From Ulota crispa (taxonomy: Eukaryota; Streptophyta; Bryopsida; Orthotrichales; Orthotrichaceae), in the NCBI GenBank assembly GCA_963920765.1, contig OY987245.1, positions 8,882,727-8,946,726 on the forward strand: a stretch of DNA of 64,000 nucleotides, in the 5' to 3' direction. The notes below the pieces were generated by a model. That model saw only the letters and a program-made list of their open reading frames with translations. It ran no database searches and had not been told where the DNA came from. The position numbers and the translations under genes are program-made. Positions 1 to 9,601 of the stretch are shown one piece after another. The first letter of the stretch is position 1; the number at the start of each line of letters is the position of its first letter.

Positions 1-255
1 CTCCAAAGTGCTCCTATACAAGTTTTTATGCACAATACATTGCACAATTTAGAAAAATAGAAATGTAGTTCAAAAATATTGTTGTTCATATAGAATCGGG
101 TTTCAAAGTTAGTTCAATGGCAAGATTGTTTAACATATTGATGGCTTTGGCAACTATTAGTTTTGTGAAAATTGAGCTATCGTTGCTCCTTAGATTGCAG
201 TGGTTCAAAGCTTGATGAAGGCCTCTTTGTTGGCAATTAAGATGTACAAATTATA

Positions 256-650
256 GGGAATTACTAAATCAACACCCTAAATTGCTAATGGGACACTCCT
301 TCTAAGCATGAAAATTGATAATTTAGTGCTATTTTTGATTTATTAAGTGGTCCATCATTCATTCAATCACAACATTATTACCTCCTTGAAAAAAAACATG
401 ACAAATATACAAAATTATTGCACCAATACTATTTTTTAATATATTTTTGCTTTAGGTAACTCAAAAGTCCTATATTTTTAGTTTGAAATTTAAGCACACC
501 TACTTTTTTGAGTATAACCTTAGAATGATAAAGGGGAAGCAAATCTTTTAATCCAAACTAAAAAATCAGCAAAATCAACATTAAAAATCACATTTTCATG
601 CTCAAAGAGGATGTCCCGTTAGCAATTTAGAGTGTCGCTATAGTAATTCC
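256..650. mobile_element. Foldback MITE, Mutator-like (8-9 bp TSD)
   Basis: The terminal inverted repeats are about 60 bp, starting GGGAATTACT on the left and ending AGTAATTCC(C) on the right. The flanking direct repeat is CAAATTATA at 247-255 and 651-659 (8 or 9 bp depending on which C belongs to the element). The second arm of the inverted duplication (near 9580-9600) has the uninterrupted sequence, which acts as an internal empty site. It has no coding capacity. An 8-9 bp duplication is typical of MULE-type elements. Confidence 0.8.
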
Positions 651-1148
651 CAAATTATATTCCTTTTAGTATTACTTGTAATCTTCTAAAAGCCAAATTT
701 TCTAATTGTTAGGTTTGGGTGTGATTACCGGTATTTCATTTTGAAGGTGAAATTTAGATATACATGATGAGTGAAATATCCTTGAGGAGAAATTCAACAC
801 AGGAAGACAACAAGGAATACGAGGATTTTCAGTTTTTAACCTCTTCTTACCTCTTTTCTTTAGTAAAATAACTTAAAATTTATATTGAAATCATTGTATC
901 AGCACTAACGTAGAAAATCCATTTGAGTAAATCTCGGTTAGTTTTACTCAAATCTTAGTTCTAATTTTAAAAACAAGAGATATGGCAAGAGGTAATAAAC
1001 ATCAAACACTTACTTTACATGAACCACTCTCTAAAATTTCCCCGGAGGAACATCCATACCAATTCTAAGGGCGGTTCACACTACGCTCCACTTCCCATCT
1101 CTACAAGTCCCACCTCAATGTGAGATCCCAAATTTGTGGGGTTCTTAA

Positions 1149-1679
1149 CCCCTAGGTGCTCAATCAACCATTTTCTGATCGTTGTCTGTTTTTTGTGGGT
1201 TGCCTAGGATGAAAACAAATTTTTTTTTTTTTTTTTGTGTAATAGAAAATCAATTCTACTTTCCAACCCAACTTAAATCATGTCAATCCAAGTTAAATTC
1301 CATCAAGGAGAATTTTTCAAAAACGAACACTTCAATATTTGCTAGTGTTGTAAAATTTATTATTTTGGGAAACTAATGATGTTCTCTCCTTTGAAAAGAT
1401 TGCATTTTTGAAGTTTACAATAGAATGTTTGTTTTTAACCAATCATACCAAATTTTAAAATCTATACATAAAATTTGTAATATTGGTAAACATTAAATGA
1501 TAAATGCTTCTAAATTCATTAGATAAAAACCCAATTTTTTTTGAATATTTGACTATATGGATAATTACTAAACATCATGATTCTTGTTTTCTCTTTTGAA
1601 ACAAACTTCATCAAAGTTACATAAGTATTATTTTATAATACATCTATGTTTTGCCCTTACCCCCTTGGGCGTATAGGGG
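1149..1679. mobile_element. TTAA-flanked MITE, CCCCT...AGGGG termini (copy 1)
   Basis: The element is bounded by TTAA at 1145-1148 and 1680-1683. The termini read CCCCTAGGTGCTC on the left and, reverse-complemented, CCCCTATACGCCC on the right. It is noncoding and AT-rich inside, with an A/T homopolymer tract near 1216. It is one of at least six elements in the window with the same flank and end signature. TTAA target duplication with CCC-type ends is the hallmark of piggyBac-like elements. Family assignment is inference. Confidence 0.6.
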
Positions 1680-1847
1680 TTAAGGGTAAAAAGGAGTACT
1701 AAAGAAAGTAGTGAATACTTTGTACAAAAAATATTGGTGAGATTTTGTCTAAAAGTTGGATTAGCAAAATGGTTAGCTCAAAACTTGAATGAAGCCATGC
1801 CTTTGCTAGAGCCAAAACTTTCAAAAAGTGCTACCATGTAAGCAAAA

Positions 1848-2182
1848 GGGAAAATTTGATGGATACCCCTGAAATTTGCCATATTTATATAGATACCCCA
1901 TATCTGTGGGTTTTCAGAAATTGCACAACTATCCTTGGACCATAATTTTCAGGTGTTTGTTTTGTTTTGCACACTATTTCCTTAATGACCAATGTCAAAG
2001 CAAGGAATGCAATAGAACAAAAAATAAGTAACGTGTGCACAAGGGAGAAAGAAGTGACAAGCACAATATAACAAACGCCCAAAAAATATGGTGAAATGAA
2101 GAATATTTGTGCAATTTCTGAAAAACCAGAAATATCTAAACAAATATGGCAAACTTTAGAGGTAACCATAAAATTGTCCCTA
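1848..2182. mobile_element. Foldback MITE sharing termini with the giant MULE
   Basis: The ends are inverted repeats of about 95 bp starting GGGAAAATTTGATGGATACC. This closely resembles the terminus of the 18-kb element at 16991 (GGGAAAATTTCATGGATACC). Possible target duplication is TAAGCAAAA (1839-1847) against TAAACAAAA (2183-2191), one mismatch. The length of about 335 bp and lack of coding potential suggest a non-autonomous relative of the giant element. Confidence 0.65.
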
Positions 2183-2373
2183 TAAACAAAATCCAATGAA
2201 TTAGGACATAAGTTAAGACTAGGGCCGTCGTGTGAAGCGCCAAGCCCCAGCTTTTCGCTCTACACCAATCAGATTCTCCAATATCACTAGGACGAGGGAC
2301 AGGGTGAACCGCCCTAACGCTCTTTGAGTAACCCCTTCACGAAAACAAGAAATTTCCAAAATAGTTGAATAAA

Positions 2374-2414
2374 ACCCATACCGTTTGTCAATATGGTCGT
2401 TGGCATATATATAA
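2374..2414 (+). promoter_or_regulatory. U6 snRNA promoter: USE-like box and TATA box
   Basis: An upstream-sequence-element-like motif (ACCCATACCG, about 2374-2383) and a TATATATA stretch (about 2406-2413) precede the U6 start by roughly 60 and 27 bp. This is the spacing expected for plant RNA polymerase III-transcribed snRNA genes. The USE match to the plant consensus is partial. Confidence 0.6.
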
Positions 2415-2438
2415 TTCACAGAAACCTACACATTCTTC

Positions 2439-2458
2439 GTCTCTTCGGAGACATCTGA

Positions 2459-2490
<32 letters not shown>

Positions 2491-2540
2491 GGCCCCTGCG
2501 CAAGGATGACACGCACAAATCGAGAAATGGTCCAAATTTT
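2439..2540 (+). ncRNA. U6: U6 spliceosomal snRNA
   Basis: The sequence has every landmark of U6: a 5' stem-loop (GTCTCTTCGGAGAC), the GATACAGAGAAGATTAGCATGG core containing the ACAGAGA box, CCCCTGCGCAAGGATGACACG with the AGC/U4-pairing region, and the 3' TGGTCCAAATTTT end followed by a T-run terminator. The length of about 102 nt is normal. The 5' loop differs slightly from the common GTCCCTTCGGGGAC form but with compensatory changes that keep the stem. Promoter elements at 2374-2414 fit Pol III. A degenerate inverted copy lies at 8975-9074. Confidence 0.95.
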
Positions 2541-2542
2541 TT

Positions 2543-3174
2543 TTATCTCCTCTCCCCACTCTCAGCTGCTGCATCTTCACCACTCGGACACGCCTTTTTC
2601 TTTTGCTCATATTTTCCACCAAGATTTGCTGAAAGCTGTAGTGCAATCGGGACCATCACATTAAGCTTATGCTCAATTTGATTGAAATCCCGGAGTCTTG
2701 TTACGCTGCGAGGTTCGATTACTTGCATTACAAGTGCACTTGACCACTGTACTCAAATCACCTTGTTCAAAAACATCATATACAAAAGAGTACTCTAAGA
2801 TTTCACTCCTCTGCGTACCGAATGCCACAAAACTTCACAAAAGACTCAAATCCTTATACCATAAACCCTAAACCCTAAACAGCATTGCAGTCCAGCTGTG
2901 TTACTTCAGCATAATCTCTCCTAAATCGAGCTTTCAACGTAACCGTTGATGTTTCGGTCGAACATGCAGCATTGGAAGTTTGCAAGGTAAATATGTAGGC
3001 ATTATTCAAGTGTGCCAACATTCCTAACCTGCAATGTCTGTTTTCTTCAAGCTTTCGGTACACGTAGGCATTGTAACAGTCAAGTAACCCTAAGGTTTTG
3101 TGAAATGGCCAAGTGGCACTGAAAATCGAGTCTCTTGTACAAAAATTAGGGTTCAGTAGGAGAGTTGGTGGCAC
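2543..3174 (-). pseudogene. Possible BLOC-1 subunit 2-like gene remnant
   Basis: On the minus strand, 2543-2728 encodes a helical, charged segment containing [11 protein letters not shown] and GGKYEQKKK. The piece at 2875-3174 contains LQTSNA followed by RRDYAEV. The order and spacing vaguely recall the 'LQ.TN ... YxxM ... QIDxIE' pattern of BLOC1S2/BLOS2. No intact frame joins the two parts, and no start or splice sites could be fixed. The distal piece is also present, with stops, in the inverted copy near 8790-8960. The family assignment is tentative. It may be an unrelated conserved fragment. Confidence 0.25.
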
Positions 3175-3276
3175 TAAGTTACAAGGAAACTAGTAACAGC
3201 GCTGGGCGTCAGGACTCAGGAGCTCCGTCACCTACCATAGCCAGACCTCACTTGAGAAGATTTTGCAATGCATTAA

Positions 3277-3510
3277 CCCCTAAAGGATGTTGCTTCTTTG
3301 TATACGGACTCCTGTGTTGTATACGGGTGGGTGTTGTATACGGGTGGGGTATTTGGATAGCACGTGAATCCCATCGGAGTTGTAAATTTCACTAGCCAAC
3401 TAGGATTTTTTGGGGAATTTTGGACATTTGTTGTAAAGTTTTTTTTCAAGTACTAAATGGTTCTCCTACAAATACATACGACACTTTTGGTAGGCAACAT
3501 TCTTTAGGGG
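3277..3510. mobile_element. TTAA-flanked MITE, CCCCT...AGGGG termini (copy 2)
   Basis: The left end after TTAA (3273-3276) reads CCCCTAAAGGATGTTGC. The right end reverse-complements to CCCCTAAAGAATGTTGCC, giving an 18-bp inverted repeat with one mismatch. The right flank is CTAA, taken as a mutated TTAA. The element is 234 bp and noncoding. It lies between the inverted-duplication arm and the DTW-gene leader. Confidence 0.6.
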
Positions 3511-4417
3511 CTAATGGCATATCTTCTTCACCATGAAAGCATTCTGTCTCTGTCTCTGTCTCTCTTTCCATTTCTTCCATTGTCACATGTCCTCGAGGTC
3601 GTGCAAGTTTTTAGAGTCAAGTATGTGGTACCTGTTTGGCGATGGAACGTGTTAGGGATTAGGGTTTAGGGTTCCGAAGATTGGACCAGGTCAGCCATCG
3701 AAATCTCACTTCGTGCTCATTACAACCTCGGCACACGATTCCTCATCGCTCTGTGATTCTTCATGGTGTAACTTATGAGACACTGAAGAAACGAGCGAGA
3801 ACAGCTGTGGTTTCCAAGGCTGGGAACACTTTAGGGCTGGGACTCCAGTTTAGGGTTTCATCAGAAAGGTCTGCGGTGGTCCCGGAGCTGCACAGGTTGC
3901 CTGGCTTCAAAACAATGGCGACAATGGTGTTTGCTGCTACCGATAACAAAGAGGTATACCAGTAGCGAGATGTCTCTCTAGGGTTTCGGTTTTTCCTTAG
4001 TGATTCCTTCCGCTGGCAGGTGAGCTCAGGTGTACTGTAGCTCGAAGGTTTAGGGTTTATCATGAAATTTGACAGTGAAAGTTGTGTGCTCCTGCAAATT
4101 GTCTTGTCCACACAGAAGTGAGTGACTTTGACCGCAAACAATGCTTCCCGGGATTGACGAGCTTGTGTCCGAATTTCGAGCGTCGTCTTCTTCATTTATT
4201 TGATCAGTGGAGTGATTAGGGTTTGTCTTCCAAGCTATGTCTGAAACAAGGTTTGGTTCTCTGGCTTCCTTTTAATCGGATGGTGACACTATATTTTGTT
4301 GCGCAGGTAAGGAGAGGCGCAGCACGAGCTTGCTATCATGGAACCCTAACGATTGAGGCCGTTTGAAGAACATTAAGGTAGTTTGCAGATTGGCTATGAA
4401 GCCCTGAGCAAAGCTGA
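3511..4417 (+). promoter_or_regulatory. Upstream/leader region of the DTW-domain gene
   Basis: There is no convincing gene in this 0.9-kb stretch. It contains a short CTGTCT microsatellite (about 3545-3565) and telo-boxes (AGGGTTTAGGGTT around 3660-3672, further copies near 3842, 3980, 4050 and 4220). These are typical of promoters and 5' UTRs of plant translation-related genes. A short open frame at 3681-3965 starts with ATG. It could be an upstream ORF if transcription begins near 3650, but nothing supports it as a protein gene. Confidence 0.4.
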
Positions 4418-5446
4418 ATGGGAAGTTTTGGACTCGTAGCTGGTCTTTCCACAAAGCCGTGTCTCCTCAACGTCAACTTCTGCAACTCTCTACGCCAGCT
4501 GAGTAAAACCTCGATGGCGAAAAGTTCGAACCTCGGGGAGTCCGTCAAGGCAGTGGAAGGGCTGAAGCTCGTGTACACCACACCAAAGCACACCGAATTA
4601 CCGGAGGAGCGTTCACCAGCACAACCCGATGACAACAACAACAACGTGGTCGAGGATGATGATGACTGCACAAGCACGAGCTTCAAGCCCCGCCGGGCAT
4701 TCTGCCACACATGTCGAAAAGCGCAGTCTCTCTGCATCTGCGTTCGAATCAAGACGATTGTGGATAACAAGGTTGGTGTCACCATTCTGCAACATCCCGA
4801 GGAGAAGGACCATCACTTAGGAACTGCACGGATCGCTGCCTTGAGCCTGCGCAACGTGCAAGTCCTGTCTCTTCCTGAGGTCGAAGCCAGCGATTCGTTT
4901 CGACTTAGGGTTAAGGTTCCAGGCTCCAAACGCAGCATCACCGGAAGAGTTGGTAACAAAGGCAGGAAAAAGCTCCCACCTCAGTTATCGCCAACTGAGC
5001 TTGTTGAAGAAGAAGATCATGAGGTAGCAACTCCAGTTCCATCGTGGATGAATTTGCCTCCCGGAGTTGGGTTGCTCTTCCCGAGCGACAAAGCTGTTGA
5101 TTTGGTTCCCGAGCTCTGTGCTGGAAAGAATTGCCCTTCCCATTTGATCGTCCTGGATGGGACGTGGTCCAAAGCCAAGCGCATTTACTTCGAGAATCTC
5201 TGGCTTCACGACCTGCAGCATTTTAACTTGCCTCTCTCCGAACCAAGCATGTACGGGTCGGTGAGGCGTGAACCTAAAATCGGGTGTTTGTCAACTGTTG
5301 AGAGCATCGTGTTTGCGTTGAAAATGCTCGAGCCTGATACTGTCGGCCTAGATTCTCTGTTAGAAGTTTTTGACTCTATGATCGAAGATGCTAAGGGTTT
5401 TCAAGCTCAGACTGAGCTCGAACAAAGGCGAGCCTTAAAACCCTAA
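4418..5446 (+). CDS. DTW-domain tRNA-uridine aminocarboxypropyltransferase (DTWD2/TapT-like)
   Basis: This is an intronless reading frame of 342 codons. DTW-domain (TapT/DTWD1/DTWD2) enzymes transfer the 3-amino-3-carboxypropyl group of S-adenosylmethionine to uridine in tRNA, forming acp3U. The signature DGTW is at about residues 247-250 in VLDGTWSKAKRI. A cysteine cluster (FCHTCRKAQSLCIC, C96, C99, C106, C108) fits the family's metal site. LQHPEEKDHHLGTARIA (about 125-141) and SVRREPKIGCLSTVES (about 281-296) match other conserved blocks. The first 32 residues are basic and Ser-rich and could be an organelle transit peptide. A second Met (about residue 33) gives a shorter form. A low-complexity DDNNNN/DDDD linker precedes the domain. 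The last ~28 codons are duplicated downstream (see 5365-6600). Confidence 0.9.
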   Translation: MGSFGLVAGLSTKPCLLNVNFCNSLRQLSKTSMAKSSNLGESVKAVEGLKLVYTTPKHTELPEERSPAQPDDNNNNVVEDDDDCTSTSFKPRRAFCHTCRKAQSLCICVRIKTIVDNKVGVTILQHPEEKDHHLGTARIAALSLRNVQVLSLPEVEASDSFRLRVKVPGSKRSITGRVGNKGRKKLPPQLSPTELVEEEDHEVATPVPSWMNLPPGVGLLFPSDKAVDLVPELCAGKNCPSHLIVLDGTWSKAKRIYFENLWLHDLQHFNLPLSEPSMYGSVRREPKIGCLSTVESIVFALKMLEPDTVGLDSLLEVFDSMIEDAKGFQAQTELEQRRALKP

Positions 5447-6600
5447 ATCCTAATCCTAATATTTAAGGGTTGTTGGATATGAATTTTGTCGACTGATTCT
5501 GTATCTGTTTTCTACGATCGTTTCGGGATGAGTAAACTTAGTTGTAGCTCTTGAATGACTTTTCCTGCTTGGTTTTGCTTTTGTTCGCTCGACCTGCTTT
5601 CTTTGCTTTTTGCCTGATGCTGTGGAGTAGAGTCTCTTTTCGAAGTTTTTGACTATATGATTGAAGATGCTAAGGGTTTTCAAGCATAAACTGAGCTTGA
5701 ACATAGGCGAGCCTCGAAACCCTAATCCCTCAATCCTAGACCCTAAACCATAACCCTGATATTCAAGGGTGGTTGTATATGAAACTTGTTTACTGATTGT
5801 AGCTGTTTTCTATGATCGTTTCGGGATGAGTAAACGTAGTTGCAGCTCTTGATTAACTTTTCCTGCTTGGTTTTACTTTGTCTGCTTGATCTGCTTGCTT
5901 TGCTTTGCTTTTGCCTGATGCTGTGGAGTAGAGTCTCTTTTTGAATTTTTTGACTGTATGATTCAAGATGCTAAGGGTTTTCAAGCACAGACTGAGCTCA
6001 AGTATATGCGAGACTCTGAACCTTAACCTTAACCCTAATTCTAATTGATCAAGGCTGGTTGTATACTGCAGGTGCGGAGCAGATTCGGCTGCCCACTGCC
6101 GAACTGATTATTTTTTTTTAGAAAAAATCAATTTGGCATCAGATTTTGTAATTAAACAAGATTAGGCACTTTCAAAAAAAGTTGTTATTAATTGGCATTC
6201 AATCAAAAAAATTAGTGAAATTAAGCCTTTTTTTAAGCATCTTTCACTTTCTAAAATTAGCCCTTGGTAAAAAATTTGCAGTAGATTGAGCCCTCTTGGA
6301 ATCAACCTTGACTTTCCATTGTTAGTTAAGCTTAATGACTTTTATAATATTTGACATTTCAATTTTTGATTTGTTTGACATTAGGTATTTTTGGAGAATA
6401 ATTTATAAAAAAATTAAGCAAAATTTTGGAGAATTATTTTATGCCGAATCTGCTACCAACCTACAGTATGTAATCTATTTAAGTGTCTCTGTGGCTGTTT
6501 TGTCCAATCGTTTCGGGATGAGTAAATTTAGTTGCAGATCTTGATCAACTTTTCCTGCTTGGTTTTGCTTTTGTTCGCTTGATCTTCCTTTCCTTTCCTT
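5365..6600 (+). repeat. Tandem triplication of the DTW-gene 3' end
   Basis: A unit of about 275-300 bp begins inside the last codons of the DTW gene (TTTTTGACTCTATGATCGAA) and runs through its 3' flank. It recurs at about 5640-5941 and again from 5942. The third copy is split by a 401-bp insertion (6066-6466) and resumes at 6467 to about 6600. The duplicated coding pieces carry changes and are not part of an open frame. Each unit carries the TTTCGGGATGAGTAAA and CTTTTCCTGCTTGGTTTT blocks. Confidence 0.85.
6066..6466. mobile_element. Tc1/mariner-type MITE, TA duplication
   Basis: The element interrupts the third tandem copy of the DTW-gene 3' end. Its inverted termini read CTGCAGGTGCGGAGCAGATT and, from the right, CTGTAGGTTGGTAGCAGATT. 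TA flanks both ends (6064-6065, 6467-6468). The neighbouring uninterrupted tandem copies act as empty sites. The interior is AT-rich and noncoding. Confidence 0.7.
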
Positions 6601-6989
6601 TGCTTTTGTAGAAAAGAATAAAGTGTTTCTCGTTTATTCTGCCAGGAAGAAGCTGATTATGGTGACGAGGGCATCTGTGTATGTTTATTCCATGGTTTTG
6701 TGTCGCGAGTGCTGTTTGGGAGATCAGATTAGACGCAATAGTTGTGGAGAGATCTTTGAGTACTGGAGCCAATTTTGTGTGATCAAAATTTTATTGCTTG
6801 AGAGTTGCTTATGCAGTTTCTAAGTGGGGATCTTGTAGACCATTGTAACATTCTTGAACCACTTGAAAGGCACTAGTTTTGGAAGAAATTGCACATATGA
6901 TGGAGAGAATATAAGAGAAGATGACGGAAAGAAACAAAATTGTTAAGAGCGAATGGGGGGCTTTTAGAAGGGGAAGAAAATATATCTTC
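6601..6989. other. Intergenic DNA, nothing recognised
   Basis: I saw no conserved protein, RNA or clear repeat in this stretch. Short open frames on both strands lack recognisable domains. Confidence 0.4.
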
Positions 6990-7379
6990 AAGGTGGAAGC
7001 ACCCATATCCATCAACGCCCCTTACCTAACCAATAGTGTGCTATTTCTGCTATTTCCAATATTAGCAAGGATAGGTGCTTTGGAATGTGTCCTTTTGTCA
7101 TTTTTAAGATTGAGACCACTTAAGTCATACCACGTGTCTCAAAGTGCAGTAGGAAGTAAGGAGTAAAAAGTAGTTTGGCTATTATTGAAATTGCATGAGT
7201 TTAGAGGTTGATAATGGGTTCCAAGTTCTTTTTGACTCCCAAACTTCACAATAATTTCAGTTTTGCATATAAAATTTCAAAAAATTGCAATCTCAATATG
7301 GGAAAAATGTTTTTTTGCCTAAAACTCTTTGCAATTTGTTGCAGAATCGCTTAACTTATCAAGTATGGGTGCTTCCACC
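6990..7379. mobile_element. TIR element, AAGGTGGAAGCACCCATA ends
   Basis: An exact 18-bp inverted repeat (6990-7007 and 7364-7381) encloses about 390 bp of noncoding DNA. The right end abuts the TTA-flanked element that starts at 7382. The ends share a GGTRG core with the TTA-flanked family (7382, 37643, 40579), so this is probably a related element. Confidence 0.5.
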
Positions 7380-7381
7380 TT

Positions 7382-8470
7382 AAGGTAGTGTGCTCATAAA
7401 TGGGGAAATTACAAAATGAGTAACAAAAATGAAAGAAATTACAATTTGGGTAATGGTTTGAAAATAATTACAATTTGGGTAACAAATCCAATAATCTCAA
7501 CATGTTTTGCAGCTTGTTGTAAGTGTCGTTGAAGCTAGCATCAAAGCCGTTGCCTAGGTTTGTTGCAACCCCCTTTCTCTCAGTGTTGACTAGCAGCAAC
7601 CCTTGCTAGCACCAAGCAACAAATGTTTACTAAACAATCATACATTGCATATTGTCAAGGAACAATTGCCTGCCCTTTGCTTGCAAGTACGCCTCGTGTA
7701 GTGGTTTGACATGCTGGCCAACCACGCAAAAAAATAAGAATTTGGAGCCATGGCGAGAACAATGATGAGGATCAAACACATCGTTTGGCGTTTGGGAAGC
7801 TTGGTGTCAACATTTACACACATGAGAGACATTGAATATCTTTTTTGGTGCGCACCAAAGTTCCAAAGCGGTACTTGCAAGCAAAGTGCAAGAAATTGTT
7901 CCTTAACAATGTGCAATGTACAATTGTTTGGTAAACATTTGCTACTTGGTGCTAGCAAGGGTCAGGACTAGTCAACACTGAGAGAAAGGGAGTTGCAACA
8001 GACAAAGGGCAACGACGTTGATGCCAACAGCACTTATAGCAAGTTGCAAAACATGTTGAGATAATTGGATTTGTTACCCAAATTGTAATTATTTTCAAAT
8101 TGTTACCCAAATTGTAATTTCTTTCATTTTTGTTACTCAATTTGTAATTTCCCCGCTCATAAATTGTCCATCTAAGGGCTGAAACTAAATTTTGGGGAGG
8201 TGAAACTTCTTAAACCATTTTTCAGTAAATTTTCCTTGAAAGACAAGAAAAATTGACATCTAACCCAAGTTGTTCCATATTTTTGAACTTTGTGGAATTA
8301 GTTATGAAATTTTGAAGTGAAAGGCCATAGGTCTCTAAAACCACTCACCTCCTCAAATGTACATCACGTATACATTGTTGAAAAGCTATGAAGAATAGCA
8401 TGTACTAGTAGAGTACATTTGCTGAGGTGAGCAGTTTTAGAGCCTGAGCGGAATATGAGCAGACTACCTT
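7382..8470. mobile_element. PIF/Harbinger-like MITE (TTA flank) split by a nested MITE
   Basis: Inverted ends TAAGGTAGTGTGCTCATA (left) and TAAGGTAGTCTGCTCATA (right, reverse-complemented) with TTA flanks bound a noncoding element. It is interrupted by the foldback insertion 7402-8154. The body at 8155-8470 is a divergent copy, in the opposite orientation, of 40579-40907. A more distant relative spans 37643-38281. A TTA duplication is typical of PIF/Harbinger. The superfamily call is inference. Confidence 0.65.
7402..8154. mobile_element. Long foldback MITE, Mutator-like, exact 10-bp TSD
   Basis: The element is 753 bp and almost entirely palindromic. The left part (GGGGAAATTACAAAATGAGT...) and right part (...AAATTGTAATTTCCCC) are inverted copies over roughly 350 bp each. 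The direct repeat GCTCATAAAT flanks it exactly (7392-7401 and 8155-8164). The related element at 40579-40907 has the site once and uninterrupted, confirming insertion. No transposase is encoded. Confidence 0.85.
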
Positions 8471-8562
8471 ACAATCTTTCATGTACCAAAATATTCTTGA
8501 GAAAACGTTATGTCATATGATTGTACCGGTTATTCCATTTGCATGCTGACAATAGAAAGTAA

Positions 8563-9601
8563 GCTATGGTAGGTGACGGAGTTTCTGAGTCCTAACGCCT
8601 AGCGCCGTTACTGGTTTCCTTGCCCCAACCCTCTAGTTGAACCGTAGGTTTTCTACAAGGTATTGAGTCTATTGTAAAGTTTTGTGGCTTTCGGTGCTCA
8701 AATGAATGAAATCTTACAGAACTCTTTTGTGTATGATGTTTTTGAACAAGGCAATGTTAGTACAGTAGTCAAGTGCACTTGTACTACAAGTAATCGAACC
8801 TCGCAGCGTAACAAAATTCCGGAGTTTAAATCCAATTGAGCATAATGTGATGGTTGAACTACAGCTTTCGACAAATCTTAGTGAAAAATATGAGCAAAAG
8901 AAAAAGGAGTGTCGTGGTGAAGCTGCAATAGCTGAGAGTAAGAGGAGAGAAAAAAAGTAAACCAGAGGAGAAAAAAGTTATACCAGTGCTCGATTAGAGC
9001 GGGTCATCCTTGTGCAGGGGCCATACTAGTCTTCTCTGTATAGTTCCAGTTTTATTGGATATCTCCAAAGAGACGAGAGGGAAGGAGGTTTATATGCTAT
9101 ATATATGTCATTGACCCCGTCGACAAACGATATGAGTTATTTATCTATTCAAGACTTTTACTTTTTTATTGTTGGAGGTTAAAGAGTGTTAGTATTGGTA
9201 AGGGATATCTCTTTCGAGAAATCTTAGAGAGTGGTTCGTAGTTCGTGCCTCTTTGACGTGTCTCTTGTTTTTGAACATTGGTACTAAGATTTGAGTAAAT
9301 GTAGTTGAAATTTACTCAAATGAATTTTCTACGCTAATGTAGAGGCAATGATTTTAAATTTGTGTTTGAGTTTATTTGTTTATTTTTTAAGAAGGTTAGC
9401 AGAGGTTTAAAATCGATTTTTTTTGTAATCCTTGTTGTTTTCCTTTGCTGAATTTCCCCTCAAGGATTTTTCACTCACCATGTCTTTCTAACTTTTACCT
9501 TCATCATGAAGTAATCACACCCAAACTTAACAATTAGAAAATTCGTCTCCCAGACGATTACAGGTAACACTAAAAAGGGAAATATAATTTGCACATCTTA
9601 A
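8563..9601. repeat. Inverted segmental duplication, arm 2
   Basis: This is the reverse-complement counterpart of arm 1 (233-3241). It carries a decayed U6 with its promoter. It lacks the MITE at 256-650. It ends at the TTAA where the 9602-10565 element inserted, and the arm 1 counterpart (about 233-236) also has TTAA there. Confidence 0.8.
8975..9074 (-). pseudogene. U6 snRNA pseudogene (inverted copy)
   Basis: The reverse complement reads as U6 with scattered substitutions, including GGAACTATACAGAGAAGACT in the core and a changed 3' end (CACTGGTATAACTTTTT). The ACAGAGA box survives, but changes in the 5' stem and the U4-pairing region argue against function. TATA-like and USE-like motifs remain upstream (about 9090-9135). 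Confidence 0.85.

Larger units (their letters stand above)
233..3241. repeat. Inverted segmental duplication, arm 1 (U6 locus)
   Basis: This segment is repeated in reverse complement at 8563-9601. Matching blocks are about 640-1010 with 9240-9590, 2370-2850 with 8670-9130, and 3180-3241 with 8563-8625. Arm 1 is longer because it contains extra insertions (256-650, 1149-1679, 1848-2182) and about 300 bp at 2850-3150 with no counterpart. Divergence is clearly visible, so the event is old. The DTW-domain gene lies between the arms. Confidence 0.8.

Noticed and set aside
2864..2880. AAACCCTAAACCCTAAAC as interstitial telomere
   Set aside because: Only two to three units. Ordinary telo-box motif, common in plant promoters.
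3681..3965. 94-codon frame upstream of the DTW gene
   Set aside because: No domain, telo-box-rich leader context. At most an upstream ORF.
7638..7971. Overlapping open frames on both strands near 7.6-8.0 kb
   Set aside because: They lie inside the foldback MITE arms and mirror each other. Not genes.
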